Assembly (NCBI RefSeq): GCF_022568795.1
Contig: NZ_JAKZHU010000001.1
Span: forward strand, 2,418,001 to 2,482,000
Direction: 5' to 3'
Length of the DNA stretch: 64,000 nucleotides
Source: Arsenicicoccus dermatophilus
Lineage (GTDB): Bacteria > Actinomycetota > Actinomycetes > Actinomycetales > Dermatophilaceae
Part shown: positions 1 to 8,401 of the stretch, in pieces
Layout of the letters: each line of letters starts with the position of its first letter
How positions within the stretch are numbered: position 1 is the stretch's first letter
Translations under genes and position numbers: made by a program
The notes under the pieces: generated by a model
Told to the model about the DNA's origin: nothing
The model's database searches: none
What the model saw: only the letters and a program-made list of their open reading frames with translations

Positions 1-45
1 AAGAGCGTCCCGTTTCCGGGGGAGCAGCGGCAGCATGCCGTCCGA

Positions 46-69
46 CCCCTTGTGCGACCGCACAAGGGG
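46..69. repeat. Perfect inverted repeat upstream of whiB1
   Basis: CCCCTTGTGCG (46-56) and CGCACAAGGGG (59-69) are exact reverse complements separated by two bases. The dyad lies about 140 bp before the whiB1 start. It could be an operator or the terminator hairpin of a gene lying to the left of the window. The TGTG/CACA halves are 6 bp apart, closer than the 8 bp of a CRP site. Confidence 0.45.
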
Positions 70-208
70 ACACGGTCCGGTAACGCGCGGAACCCGGCGC
101 TGCGGACCGTCGTTGGATCGACGTACGACACCCGTCCCTGGACCAGGGTACGGGACCTGGGCGCTCCCCTCGCACCCAGGCCGCATCGCCATGGCAAGGA
201 GCACAACG

Positions 209-457
209 ATGGACTGGCGCGACCGCGCAGCCTGCCTCGAGGAAGACCCCGAGCTCTTCTTCCCGATCGGCAACACCGGCCCGGCGATCATGCAGATCGA
301 GGAGGCCAAGGCCGTCTGCCGCCGATGCTCGGTGATGGATACCTGTCTCAAGTGGGCCATCGAGTCCGGACAGGACGCCGGCGTCTGGGGCGGCATGTCC
401 GAGGACGAGCGCCGCGCTCTCAAGCGACGCAACGCCCGCGCCCGCCGAGCCAGCTGA
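209..457 (+). CDS. whiB1: WhiB1-type iron-sulfur transcriptional regulator
   Basis: This is an 82-residue WhiB-family protein, the usual WhiB1 length. The four cluster-binding cysteines are at C9, C37, C40 and C46 (C-x2-C-x5-C for the last three). The family turn GVWGG follows near residues 58-62, and the C-terminus is a basic tail (KRRNARARR) that contacts DNA. Known WhiB1 proteins carry a 4Fe-4S cluster that reacts with nitric oxide, bind the primary sigma factor region 4 and are essential in mycobacteria. I chose the ATG at 209 because AAGGAG (195-200) sits 8 bases before it; an in-frame ATG at 191 lacks a ribosome site. The gene is followed by pdtaS on the opposite strand, the same neighbour as in M. 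tuberculosis, which supports the WhiB1 assignment. Confidence 0.95.
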   Translation: MDWRDRAACLEEDPELFFPIGNTGPAIMQIEEAKAVCRRCSVMDTCLKWAIESGQDAGVWGGMSEDERRALKRRNARARRAS

Positions 458-510
458 TCCCCGGCTGCGGCCCCGTTCCGGGACCCGCGGCCCACCAGGT
501 CGACCCTCAC

Positions 511-540
511 GGCGCCGCCGTCTCCCGTGACGACGGCGCC
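511..540. terminator. Candidate bidirectional terminator between whiB1 and pdtaS
   Basis: GGCGCCGCCGTC (511-522) can pair with GACGACGGCGCC (529-540) with one mismatch and a 6-base loop. It lies between convergent genes. There is no clear T-run. Confidence 0.4.
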
Positions 541-634
541 GCGGTCGTCCCGGCACCACGTGTCGAGCGACCAGGTCGGCGGGCCGCCTTCGGCGCCGAC
601 CCGCAGCCGGCGCGACACCGCGACGGGGCCAGGA

Positions 635-2140
635 TCACCGGCCCTCGCCGGTCGCCGGGTCCCGCAGCTTCGCCGTGAAGGACACCAGCGTGCCCCGTGG
701 CTCACGCCGCGCCCAGCTGATGTGCCCACGCAGGTCCTGCACCAGGCTCGACACGATCTGCGTCCCCAGGCTCTCCCCCTGAGGCGTGAAGCCCTCCGGC
801 AGGCCGACCCCGTCGTCCGCGACCGTCACGGTGAGCAGCTCACCGCGGTCCTCCTCGCTCCCCCGCGGGTCCGGCCCCCGGCGAGCCTCGATGACCAGCT
901 CACCACCGGCCGGCGCCAGCCCGTGCTCCACGGCGTTGGACACCAGCTCCGCCACCACCATCGACAACGACGTGGCGTCCTCGGCCCGCAGCCGCCCGAA
1001 GGACCCCTGCAGCTGGGCGCGGACCGGCTCCTCGGTCCGCGCCACCTCGACGACGTTGTTGATGGACCGCTTGACGACCTCGTCGAAGTCGACCATCTCG
1101 TCGAAACCCTTGCTCAACGTCTCGTGCACCATCGCGATGGTGCCCACCCGCCGGACCGCCTCGTCCAGCGCGACCCGGGCCTCGCCCTCCGGCAGCCGTC
1201 GTGCCTGCAGCCGCAGCACCGCGGCCACCGTCTGCAGGTTGTTCTTGACCCGGTGGTGGATCTCGCGGATCGTCGCGTCCTTGGTCATCAGCTCGCGCTC
1301 GCGCCGACGCAGCTCGCTCACGTCCCGCATGACGATGACGGCGCCCACCCGGTCCTGACGCTCCACCAGGGGGATCGCGCGCATGGTCACGTGCCCGGCC
1401 CGGGTCTCCACCTCCGTGCGCCACGGCGCCCGCCCGGTCACCACCAGGGCGAGGGTCTCGTCCACGGGCGCGTGGTCGCGCAGCACCTCGGTGGTGATCT
1501 CGGCGAGCGTCACCCCGATGACCGGGCCGACGTGCCCGATGCGGTGCAGGGCCGAGATGGCGTTGGGGCTGGCGTAGGTGATCACCCCGTCCACGTCCAG
1601 GCGCACCATGCCGTCCCCGATGCGCGGAGCGCCCCGACGCTGGCCGGTCGGCACCTCGCTGCTCGGGAAGGACCCCGCCGCGGTCATCCGGCACAACGCG
1701 TCCCCGGCCGACATGTACGACAGCTCGAGGCGGCTGGGGACCCGTAGGTAGGCCGGGTTGGTGCAGCGGCTCATCACGGCGATCGACCGACCCTCGTGCA
1801 CGACGGGTATGGCGTCCACCCGGACCCCCTCGTCGTCCAGCCATCCCGGGTCCTGATCCCGCACGATGCGGCGGGACGCGTAGGCCTCGTTGAGCGCCGG
1901 CCTGCGACGTCGCACCCGCCGGGTCCCCACGATGTCCTCGACGAAGACCATCCGCCCGGTGGTCGGGCGTGCGTGCGCGACCACCAGCCACTCCCCCGAC
2001 GGCGTCGGCACCCACAGCACCATGTCGGCGAAGGTCAGGTCGGACAGGAGCTGCCAGTCGCCGACGAGCAGTCGCAGCCAGTTGATGTCCGAGGCGTCGA
2101 GGGTGGTCTCGGAGCGGAGGGTGTCGGTGAGGGTCGCCAC
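635..2140 (-). CDS. pdtaS: PdtaS-type cytosolic sensor histidine kinase
   Basis: From the GTG at 2140 the protein is 501 residues, the length I remember for M. tuberculosis PdtaS. No membrane segment is seen. The N-terminal third is a GAF-like sensor (contains GDWQLLSDLTFADM), followed by a PAS-like module near residues 175-290 and a HisKA_2 dimerisation domain with the phospho-acceptor motif IHHRVKNNLQ. The C-terminus is a HATPase with an N-box (ELVSNAVEHG) and a G-box (DDGVGLP). PdtaS kinases signal to PdtaR, an ANTAR antiterminator that acts on RNA; pdtaR is not in this window. Starts at 2149 and 2161 are also open; 2140 was preferred for AGGG eight bases upstream. It is convergent with whiB1. 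Confidence 0.9.
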   Translation of the reverse strand: MATLTDTLRSETTLDASDINWLRLLVGDWQLLSDLTFADMVLWVPTPSGEWLVVAHARPTTGRMVFVEDIVGTRRVRRRRPALNEAYASRRIVRDQDPGWLDDEGVRVDAIPVVHEGRSIAVMSRCTNPAYLRVPSRLELSYMSAGDALCRMTAAGSFPSSEVPTGQRRGAPRIGDGMVRLDVDGVITYASPNAISALHRIGHVGPVIGVTLAEITTEVLRDHAPVDETLALVVTGRAPWRTEVETRAGHVTMRAIPLVERQDRVGAVIVMRDVSELRRRERELMTKDATIREIHHRVKNNLQTVAAVLRLQARRLPEGEARVALDEAVRRVGTIAMVHETLSKGFDEMVDFDEVVKRSINNVVEVARTEEPVRAQLQGSFGRLRAEDATSLSMVVAELVSNAVEHGLAPAGGELVIEARRGPDPRGSEEDRGELLTVTVADDGVGLPEGFTPQGESLGTQIVSSLVQDLRGHISWARREPRGTLVSFTAKLRDPATGEGR

Positions 2141-2181
2141 GAGGGCCACCCTAGGTGACACCCCCCTGCCCGTAGCGGCGA

Positions 2182-2224
2182 CCCGGCCCGGCAGCCACCT
2201 CGCAGGAGGCGGTGCCGGGCCGGG
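2182..2224 (-). terminator. Terminator hairpin after the glutamate dehydrogenase gene
   Basis: CCCGGCCCGGCA (2182-2193) and TGCCGGGCCGGG (2213-2224) form a perfect 12-bp stem with a 19-base loop, 26 bp past the gdh stop codon. Confidence 0.6.
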
Positions 2225-2249
2225 GATGAGGGTCCGAGGTGTCAGCCGA

Positions 2250-5200
2250 TCACTCGGGGCTACCCGCGCGGATCACGCTGCGGAGGGTCCGCAGCGCCAC
2301 CGACAGCGGCGCGATGCCCGGCCGCTCCAGCCGCGTGATGCCCGACAGAGCCGTCTGGGCCCGACCGAGCTGGTCGGCGTTGAGCTCCTCCCACCGAGCG
2401 ATCTGCGCGGCCGGGTCGGACAGGTCCCCCGCGGTCGCCAGCACCGCGAGGGTGAGCGAGCCGAGGGCGGCATACAGGTCGTCCCGCATCGAGCCACGAG
2501 CCAGCGCGTCCCAGCGGTCGTCGCGCGGCAGGGCCGAGACCCGGGTGAGCAGCGTGTCGATGCCGAAGTGCTCCGACAGCTGGAAGTACAGCCGGGCGAC
2601 CTCGTCGATCTCCCGACCCGCGCTGCGGGCGATGTCCACGATGTCCAGGACCGAGTAGAGGTCCAGGATGCCGGCCGCGCTGACCGCGAGGTCGGCGGGC
2701 ACGCCCTGGTCCTCCAGCTGACGAGCCTGGCCCAGCAGTCGTTCCTGCTCGCTGCCCTTGAGCAGGTCGGCGATCTGCGGCTGCAACCGCGCCGCCGCGT
2801 CCCGGAAGCGCTCGATCTCGGCCTCGACGTCCAGGGTCACCGGGCGGTTCTGCAGGAACCACCGGGTGGCGCGGTCCATCAGGCGCCGGAACTCGAGGTA
2901 CATCCAGGTCTGGGTGTCGGTCGGGACCTTGTTGTCCAGCTCCTCGACCCGCGCGACGAAGCCCTTGAGGTCGAACACCTCACGCGCCACCACGAAGGCC
3001 TTGGCGATCTGCTCCGGACGAGCCGCCGTCTCCTCCATGGCGCGGAAGGCGAAGGTCATCCCACCACGGTTGACCAGGGAGTTGACCACCGAGTTGACGA
3101 TGATCTCGTTGCGCAGCGGGTGCTGCTGCAGCTGGTCGGCATACCGCTCCCGGACCGGCTCGGGGAAGTACTCCGCCAGGGTCCGGCGGAAGTACGGCTC
3201 GTCGGCCAGGCCGCTGGTCGCCAGGTCGGTCTTGAGGGCCAGCTTGGAGTAGGCCAGCAGGACCGAGGCCTCGGGCGAGGTGAGCCCGTGGCCCGACGCC
3301 ACCCGGTCGGCGATCTCGGTGTCGGTGGGCAGGAACTCCAGGGCGCGGTCGAGCTCGCCCCGCTCCTCCAGCCACGCGATCAGGCGCTGGTGGACCGGCG
3401 CCATCATCTCGTCCTGGTAGCGCGCGTTGCCGAGCAGGACGTTCTGCTCGTAGTTGTCGCGCAGCACCTGGTAGGCCACCGCGTCGGTCATGGAGGCGAG
3501 CAGCTCGTTGCGCTGCTTCAGCGTGAGGTCGCCCTCCTTCATCAGACCCGTGAGCAGGATCTTGATGTTGACCTCGTGGTCAGAGGTGTCCACGCCGGCG
3601 GAGTTGTCGATCGCGTCGGTGTTGACGTGGATGCCGCTGTGCGCGGCCTCGATGCGGCCGAGCTGGGTCGCGCCCAGGTTGCCACCCTCGCCGACCACCT
3701 TGACGCGCAGGTCCCGACCGTCGACGCGGATGGCGTCGTTGGCCCGGTCGCCGACCTGGGCGTTGGACTCCGTGGACGCCTTGACGTAGGTGCCGATACC
3801 GCCGTTCCACAGCAGGTCCACCGGGGCGAGCAGGATGGCCTTCATCAGCTCGGCAGGGGTCATCGACGACGGAGAACCCTCCAGGCCCAGCGCCTCGGCC
3901 ATCTGCGGGGACACCGGGATCGACTTGGCGCTGCGCGGGAAGACGCCGCCACCCTCGCTGATCAACGAGGTGTCGTAGTCCGCCCACGACGACCGCGGCC
4001 GGTCGAACAGGCGGCGCCGCTCGGCGTACGACGTCGCGGCCACGGGCTGCGGGTCGACGAAGATGTGCCGGTGGTCGAAGGCCGCGACCAGACGGATGTG
4101 CTCGGAGAGCAGCATGCCGTTGCCGAAGACGTCACCGCTCATGTCACCGACGCCGACGACCGTGAAGTCCTCGGACTGGGTGTCGTGACCCAGCTCGCGG
4201 AAGTGCCGCTTGACCGACTCCCACGCCCCGCGGGCGGTGATGCCCATGCCCTTGTGGTCGTAGCCCGCCGAGCCGCCGGAGGCGAAGGCGTCGTCCAGCC
4301 AGAAGCCGTAGGACTGTGCCACGCCGTTGGCGATGTCGCTGAAGCTCGCCGTGCCCTTGTCGGCCGCCACCACGAGGTAGGGGTCGTCGGGGTCGTGCCG
4401 CACCACGTCGACCGGGTGGACGATGTCCTGCCCGACGCGGTTGTCCGTCAGGTCCAGCAGGCCGGAGATGAACAGCTTGTAGGACTCGATGCCCTCGGCC
4501 AGCCAGGCGTCACGGTCGGCGGCCGGGTCCGGCAGCTGCTTGGCGAAGAAACCGCCCTTGGAGCCGGTCGGCACGATCACGGCGTTCTTGACCATCTGGG
4601 CCTTGACCAGGCCCAGGATCTCGGTGCGGAAGTCCTCGCGCCGGTCGCTCCAGCGCAGACCGCCACGTGCCACGTTGCCGAAGCGCAGGTGCACGCCCTC
4701 GACCCGCGGGCTGTACACCCAGATCTCGAACTTCGGCTTGGGCGCCGGCAGGCCGGGCACCGCGTGCGGGTCGAGCTTCATCGACAGGTAGGGCTTGAGG
4801 GCACCCTCCTGGGTGCGCTGGTAGTAGTTGGTGCGCAGCACCGCCTGGATGATGCCCAGGAAGGACCGCAGGATCCGGTCGGCGTCCAGGGAGGCGACCT
4901 GCTCCAGGGCATCCATGATGCGGGCGACCACGGCCTCCTCGGCGGCGCGCCGCTGCGTCATACCCTCCTCGTCGTCGGCGAAGGTCCCGACACCGAAACG
5001 GGTCTCGAACAGCTCGACCAGCATCCGGCTGATCTCGGGGTTCCCGACCAGCACATCCTCGATGTATGCCGCGGTGAAGGTCGTCCCCGCCTGACGGAGG
5101 TACTTCGCGATGGAGCGCAGGATCACGACCTGACGCGAGGTCAGGCCGGCGGCCAGCACGAGGGAGTTGAGGCGGTCCGACTCGATCTCCCCGGCCCAGG

Positions 5201-7124
5201 CCTGGGCGAAGGCCTCCTGGACGTGGGCCCGGACGTCACCGCCGTGGTCCTCCCAGTCGCCGTCGCGGGCGGCGCGCAGACCGAAGTCGTAGACATGGGC
5301 GGGCGCCCGGCCAGCCCGGTCCACGACATAGGGCCGCTCGTCGGTGACCTCGACGCCGAGGTCGGTGAAGATCGGCAGCACCCGGGAGAGGGACAGCTCG
5401 TGGTCGGTGTAGACCTTCATCCGCCGGACGCGGGCGTCGGCCCCGAGCGGCTGGTAGAGGTTCAGGCCGAGCTGGCCCGGGGCCAGCCCCTCCAGGTGGG
5501 CCATGTCGACGACGGCGACCCGCGCGCCGAACTCCTCCTTGTAGGACTCCGAGAAGGCCTGCCCGTAGGTCTTGAGCAGACTGGCGGCAGCCTCCTCTCC
5601 GTGCTCGTTGGTGACGGCCTCGCCGAGGTCGTCGGACCAGGCGCGGGTAACTTCGATCATCTTGCTCTCCAAGGCTGTTCGATCGACATCGGGCAGGGTG
5701 GCGCCCTGCTCGCCGCGCACCACGAAGTGCAGCCGGGCGAGCGTCGACTCGTTGACACGGGTGGTGTAGTCGATCTGGTCGCTGCCGAAGGTCTCGCGCA
5801 GCAGGCCCTCGATCCGCAACCGGGTCTCGGTGGTGTAGCGGTCACGAGGGAGGTAGACCAGGACGGAGGTGAAACGGCCGTAGACGTCCTCCCGGAGGAA
5901 CACGCGCAGCTGCCGTCGCACCTTGGCGTGGATGATCGAGGTCGCGACCTCGGCCAGGGTGGCCGGGTCGGACTGGAAGATCTCGTCACGGGGGAAGGTC
6001 TGCAGAACGCCCACGAGGTCGCGACCGTCGTGGCTGTCCGGTCCGTAGCCGGACAGCCGCAGCGCCTCGGCGACCTTGTCGGAGACCACGGGGATGCGCA
6101 GGACGGACTCGGTGTAGGCCCCGGAGGTGAACAGGCCCAGGAAGCGCCGCTCCCCGGTCACCCGCCCCTCGGCGTCGAAGGTCTTGACGCCGATGTAGTC
6201 GAGGTAGACCGAGCGGTGCACCGTGGATCGGGAGTCGGCCTTGGTGATGATCAGCAGGTGGGGCTCGAGTGCCTTGGCCCGCACCGCCCCCTCCAGGTGG
6301 GCGATCGAGGCCTGCCGCTCGTCGTAGCGCAGGATGCCCAGGCCCGTGCCCGGCACCGCCCGCAGGGCGAGGTCCTCGCCCTCCCCGGCCAGGACGTAGT
6401 CCCGGGAGCCGATGAAGGTGAAGCTTCCCGCCGCGAGCCAGTCGAGCAGCCGGACGGCCTGGTCGATCTCCTCGCCCGGCACGTCGGCCGGCGGGTGGTC
6501 GCGCAGGACCGCGGCCGTGGACTCGGCGCGCTCGCGCATCTTGGGCCAGTCCTCGACGGCCTCGCGGACGTCGCCGAGGACCCGCACCAGGTGCTGCTCC
6601 AGGGCGCGCAGGTCGGCGCCGTCGGACTCCCGGTCGATCTCGACGTGCATCCAGGACTCGACGTGCACGTCGAACGCTCCGCGCGGGGCGTCCTCGGGGT
6701 CGACGTCGAGGATCTCGACCAGCTGGCCGGTGACGTCGCGACGCACCACGAGCCGGGGGTGGACCACGTCGTGGATCGTGCGCCCGTCGTGCATGATCGC
6801 CGCGGTGACCGAGTCGACCAGGAAGGACATGTCGTCGGTGACCACCTGGACCACCGTGTGTCCCGAGGCCCACTTGTTCTCCGCCACCGTGGGCGTGAAG
6901 GCCCGCACCAGGGCCGTGCCCGGCTCGCGTCGGCGCGCCAGGTCCCGGTGGGCCAGGGCCGCGCCCAGCAGGTCCTCCGGTGGTCTGTCGCGCAGATCCT
7001 CGGTGGCGGTGTGGCGATAGTAGCGGTGGAGGAGCTGGGCGGTGGTGCCGTCCCGGGAGCGCCCTGCCACCTCCGCGGCTGCGGTCAGCAGCTTCTCGCG
7101 GGGCTGGTCGAAGGATGCAGACAT
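2250..7124 (-). CDS. gdh: Large NAD-specific glutamate dehydrogenase
   Basis: This 1624-residue protein belongs to the giant NAD-glutamate dehydrogenase family (about 180 kDa) known from Streptomyces clavuligerus and Pseudomonas. It oxidises L-glutamate to 2-oxoglutarate and ammonia with NAD+, mostly in catabolism. A long N-terminal region with ACT-like parts precedes the dehydrogenase core. The core shows the glutamate-binding motif VPTGSKGGFFAK near residue 860 and a nucleotide-binding fold after it, including GVGDMSGDVFGN. A helical C-terminal region is typical. I chose the ATG at 7124 (MSASFDQP); the frame stays open to 7280. A repeated GTGCAC element sits 31-48 bp upstream and may be an operator. 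The very long open frame on the other strand is only a GC-rich shadow of this gene. Confidence 0.93.
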   Translation of the reverse strand: MSASFDQPREKLLTAAAEVAGRSRDGTTAQLLHRYYRHTATEDLRDRPPEDLLGAALAHRDLARRREPGTALVRAFTPTVAENKWASGHTVVQVVTDDMSFLVDSVTAAIMHDGRTIHDVVHPRLVVRRDVTGQLVEILDVDPEDAPRGAFDVHVESWMHVEIDRESDGADLRALEQHLVRVLGDVREAVEDWPKMRERAESTAAVLRDHPPADVPGEEIDQAVRLLDWLAAGSFTFIGSRDYVLAGEGEDLALRAVPGTGLGILRYDERQASIAHLEGAVRAKALEPHLLIITKADSRSTVHRSVYLDYIGVKTFDAEGRVTGERRFLGLFTSGAYTESVLRIPVVSDKVAEALRLSGYGPDSHDGRDLVGVLQTFPRDEIFQSDPATLAEVATSIIHAKVRRQLRVFLREDVYGRFTSVLVYLPRDRYTTETRLRIEGLLRETFGSDQIDYTTRVNESTLARLHFVVRGEQGATLPDVDRTALESKMIEVTRAWSDDLGEAVTNEHGEEAAASLLKTYGQAFSESYKEEFGARVAVVDMAHLEGLAPGQLGLNLYQPLGADARVRRMKVYTDHELSLSRVLPIFTDLGVEVTDERPYVVDRAGRAPAHVYDFGLRAARDGDWEDHGGDVRAHVQEAFAQAWAGEIESDRLNSLVLAAGLTSRQVVILRSIAKYLRQAGTTFTAAYIEDVLVGNPEISRMLVELFETRFGVGTFADDEEGMTQRRAAEEAVVARIMDALEQVASLDADRILRSFLGIIQAVLRTNYYQRTQEGALKPYLSMKLDPHAVPGLPAPKPKFEIWVYSPRVEGVHLRFGNVARGGLRWSDRREDFRTEILGLVKAQMVKNAVIVPTGSKGGFFAKQLPDPAADRDAWLAEGIESYKLFISGLLDLTDNRVGQDIVHPVDVVRHDPDDPYLVVAADKGTASFSDIANGVAQSYGFWLDDAFASGGSAGYDHKGMGITARGAWESVKRHFRELGHDTQSEDFTVVGVGDMSGDVFGNGMLLSEHIRLVAAFDHRHIFVDPQPVAATSYAERRRLFDRPRSSWADYDTSLISEGGGVFPRSAKSIPVSPQMAEALGLEGSPSSMTPAELMKAILLAPVDLLWNGGIGTYVKASTESNAQVGDRANDAIRVDGRDLRVKVVGEGGNLGATQLGRIEAAHSGIHVNTDAIDNSAGVDTSDHEVNIKILLTGLMKEGDLTLKQRNELLASMTDAVAYQVLRDNYEQNVLLGNARYQDEMMAPVHQRLIAWLEERGELDRALEFLPTDTEIADRVASGHGLTSPEASVLLAYSKLALKTDLATSGLADEPYFRRTLAEYFPEPVRERYADQLQQHPLRNEIIVNSVVNSLVNRGGMTFAFRAMEETAARPEQIAKAFVVAREVFDLKGFVARVEELDNKVPTDTQTWMYLEFRRLMDRATRWFLQNRPVTLDVEAEIERFRDAAARLQPQIADLLKGSEQERLLGQARQLEDQGVPADLAVSAAGILDLYSVLDIVDIARSAGREIDEVARLYFQLSEHFGIDTLLTRVSALPRDDRWDALARGSMRDDLYAALGSLTLAVLATAGDLSDPAAQIARWEELNADQLGRAQTALSGITRLERPGIAPLSVALRTLRSVIRAGSPE

Positions 7125-7154
7125 GGCCTGTGAGTACCTCATCGATCTCGACGG

Positions 7155-7172
7155 GTGCACGACTTTGTGCAC
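7155..7172. promoter_or_regulatory. Candidate operator upstream of gdh
   Basis: The self-complementary hexamer GTGCAC occurs twice (7155-7160 and 7167-7172), 12 bp apart, giving a dyad centred about 40 bp before the gdh start. No regulator is identified. Confidence 0.3.
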
Positions 7173-7368
7173 TGGCGCCGAGACTAGCCGTATGCCGTGC
7201 GGACCGACAGGCCACCCCAGGCCTATCCGGACGGGCTCCCGAGGATCCCTCTCATGTCGACCCACCAGGTCGCCGATCACCCGCGACCGCCATGCATAGA
7301 GCCGCTTCCCTATGCATCCCTGTGGGTGGTGGCCGACCCGGTTCGCCCCGGCTGGCTAGAGTGCCGAC

Positions 7369-7638
7369 GTGCCTGTCCTGTCGCCCACCTCCACCGCGCT
7401 GACCCATGCCGTCGACGAGCTGGACTGGACGACCGCGACCGTGGCGGCCTCCCCCGTCGTGCAGCGAGAGCTCGTGGCGTGCCTCCAGCTCCTGGCGGAC
7501 CGGCTGGACGCGCTGGGCCAGGACGTGGGTCGCCAGGCCCTCGACCGCGTGGATCGTGCGCCGGGCGAGCTGGCCGCCGAGCCTGCGGCAGCGACGGCAG
7601 CTCTCGCCGGCCTGCCCGCCACCGGGCCCGCCCGGTGA
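7369..7638 (+). CDS. Small helical protein of unknown function
   Basis: This gene encodes 89 residues that I do not recognise. The sequence is acidic and looks all-helical, with an N-terminal segment rich in Leu and Ala around a VVQRELVACLQLLADRLD stretch. The C-terminal third is Ala/Pro-rich and probably disordered. No signal peptide, cysteine motif or catalytic motif is seen. The start is a GTG (VLSPTS would be an alternative inside). Its stop codon overlaps the GTG start of the next gene by 4 bp (GTGA), so the two are almost certainly co-translated. The pair stands alone between two leftward transcription units. It might be a WXG-like or chaperone-like pair, but that is only a guess from size and helicity. 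Confidence 0.6.
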   Translation: MPVLSPTSTALTHAVDELDWTTATVAASPVVQRELVACLQLLADRLDALGQDVGRQALDRVDRAPGELAAEPAAATAALAGLPATGPAR

Positions 7639-7955
7639 GCGCCGGGCACCTCGACCCGGACCCGGCCTCCGTGCGCGCCGCAGCCGCGACCCTCGCGCGG
7701 CTGCACCGAGAGCTGCCGGCCCCCGAGGGATCCGAGGCCGCCCGGGTGCTCGGGTCGATGGCTCCCCTGGCCGAGGCGCTGGCCCGCCACGGCACCGTGC
7801 TGGCCGACACCTGGCAGGGCGCTGCGGCCGTGCGGTCCGGCCGGGACCGCTCCGCCGAGGGCCTGCTCGCGGATGCCCGGCTGCGCACGGACGAGCAGGC
7901 CCTCCTCGACGTCGTGCGCGGGGTCCGGGCCCGGCTCGGCCCGACGTCGCCCTGA
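7635..7955 (+). CDS. Small helical protein, partner of the preceding gene
   Basis: This gene encodes 106 residues, predicted helical, starting at the GTG that overlaps the previous stop (GTGA). It contains a central TWQG tetrapeptide followed by a basic/acidic helix (RSGRDRSAEGLLADARLRTD). TWQG resembles the W-x-G turn of WXG100 proteins in form only: the position fits (middle of a ~100-residue helical hairpin), but no secretion machinery lies nearby. There are no membrane segments. It ends 8 bp before the stop of the convergent DUF6912 gene. Function unknown; the 4-bp overlap and shared direction make a two-protein complex likely. Confidence 0.6.
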   Translation: MSAGHLDPDPASVRAAAATLARLHRELPAPEGSEAARVLGSMAPLAEALARHGTVLADTWQGAAAVRSGRDRSAEGLLADARLRTDEQALLDVVRGVRARLGPTSP

Positions 7956-7963
7956 CCCCGGGC

Positions 7964-8383
7964 TCAGTCCTGCTCGACGAGCCGCAGGACCTCCGCCAGC
8001 TCGCTGACGTCGTACCACAGCAGGTCCTCGTCCTCGTGGGCCGTCGTCTCGTCGACGTGGAAGGACACCAGCTGCCCGAGCCGGACGGGCGAGGTCACCC
8101 GCACGAAGGCATAGCCGTCCGGGGCGTCGACCACGGATGCGGGCGGCAGGTCGGCGGCGGCGATCACGCGCCGGTGTGCGCCCGCCCGCTCCCCGGCGAC
8201 CGCGGCGCACTCCCGCAACGCGTCGTACTCGCGCTCCTCCTCGTCGTCGTCGGGCAGCTCGCGGACCACGGCAGCCGTCACCGCGCAGGCACCGTCGAGG
8301 GCCGCGGCGGTCACCTCGCCACGGTCGCGCAGGGCCCGCAGACCGTCGATGTCGAGGGGGAGGTAGGTGCGGCGCACGGCCAT
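7964..8383 (-). CDS. DUF6912 family protein
   Basis: This 139-residue protein begins MAVRRTYLPLDIDGL and looks like the actinobacterial DUF6912 family, which has no known function. It is soluble and acidic. Two halves are visible: an N-terminal LPLDIDGLRALRDRGEV segment typical of the family, then a beta-rich C-terminal half (YAFVRVTSPVRLGQLVSFHVDE). An AGGAG ribosome site precedes the ATG. It lies 18 bp downstream of the WS/DGAT gene on the same strand, so the two are probably one transcript. I see no catalytic motif and cannot assign a role. Confidence 0.75.
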   Translation of the reverse strand: MAVRRTYLPLDIDGLRALRDRGEVTAAALDGACAVTAAVVRELPDDDEEEREYDALRECAAVAGERAGAHRRVIAAADLPPASVVDAPDGYAFVRVTSPVRLGQLVSFHVDETTAHEDEDLLWYDVSELAEVLRLVEQD

Positions 8384-8401
8384 GGGATCAGCTCCTGGGG
8401 G

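Noticed and set aside
46-69. CRP-binding site before whiB1
   Set aside because: TGTG and CACA are 6 bp apart; a CRP site needs 8. The dyad is kept only as an unassigned repeat.
1890-7133. A 1747-codon open frame on the plus strand opposite gdh
   Set aside because: It is a low-complexity shadow (Leu/Gly/Arg/Val-rich, no domain) caused by the GC-rich third positions of gdh on the other strand. Similar shadows opposite secA, kgd, the glycosyltransferase and others were left out for the same reason.
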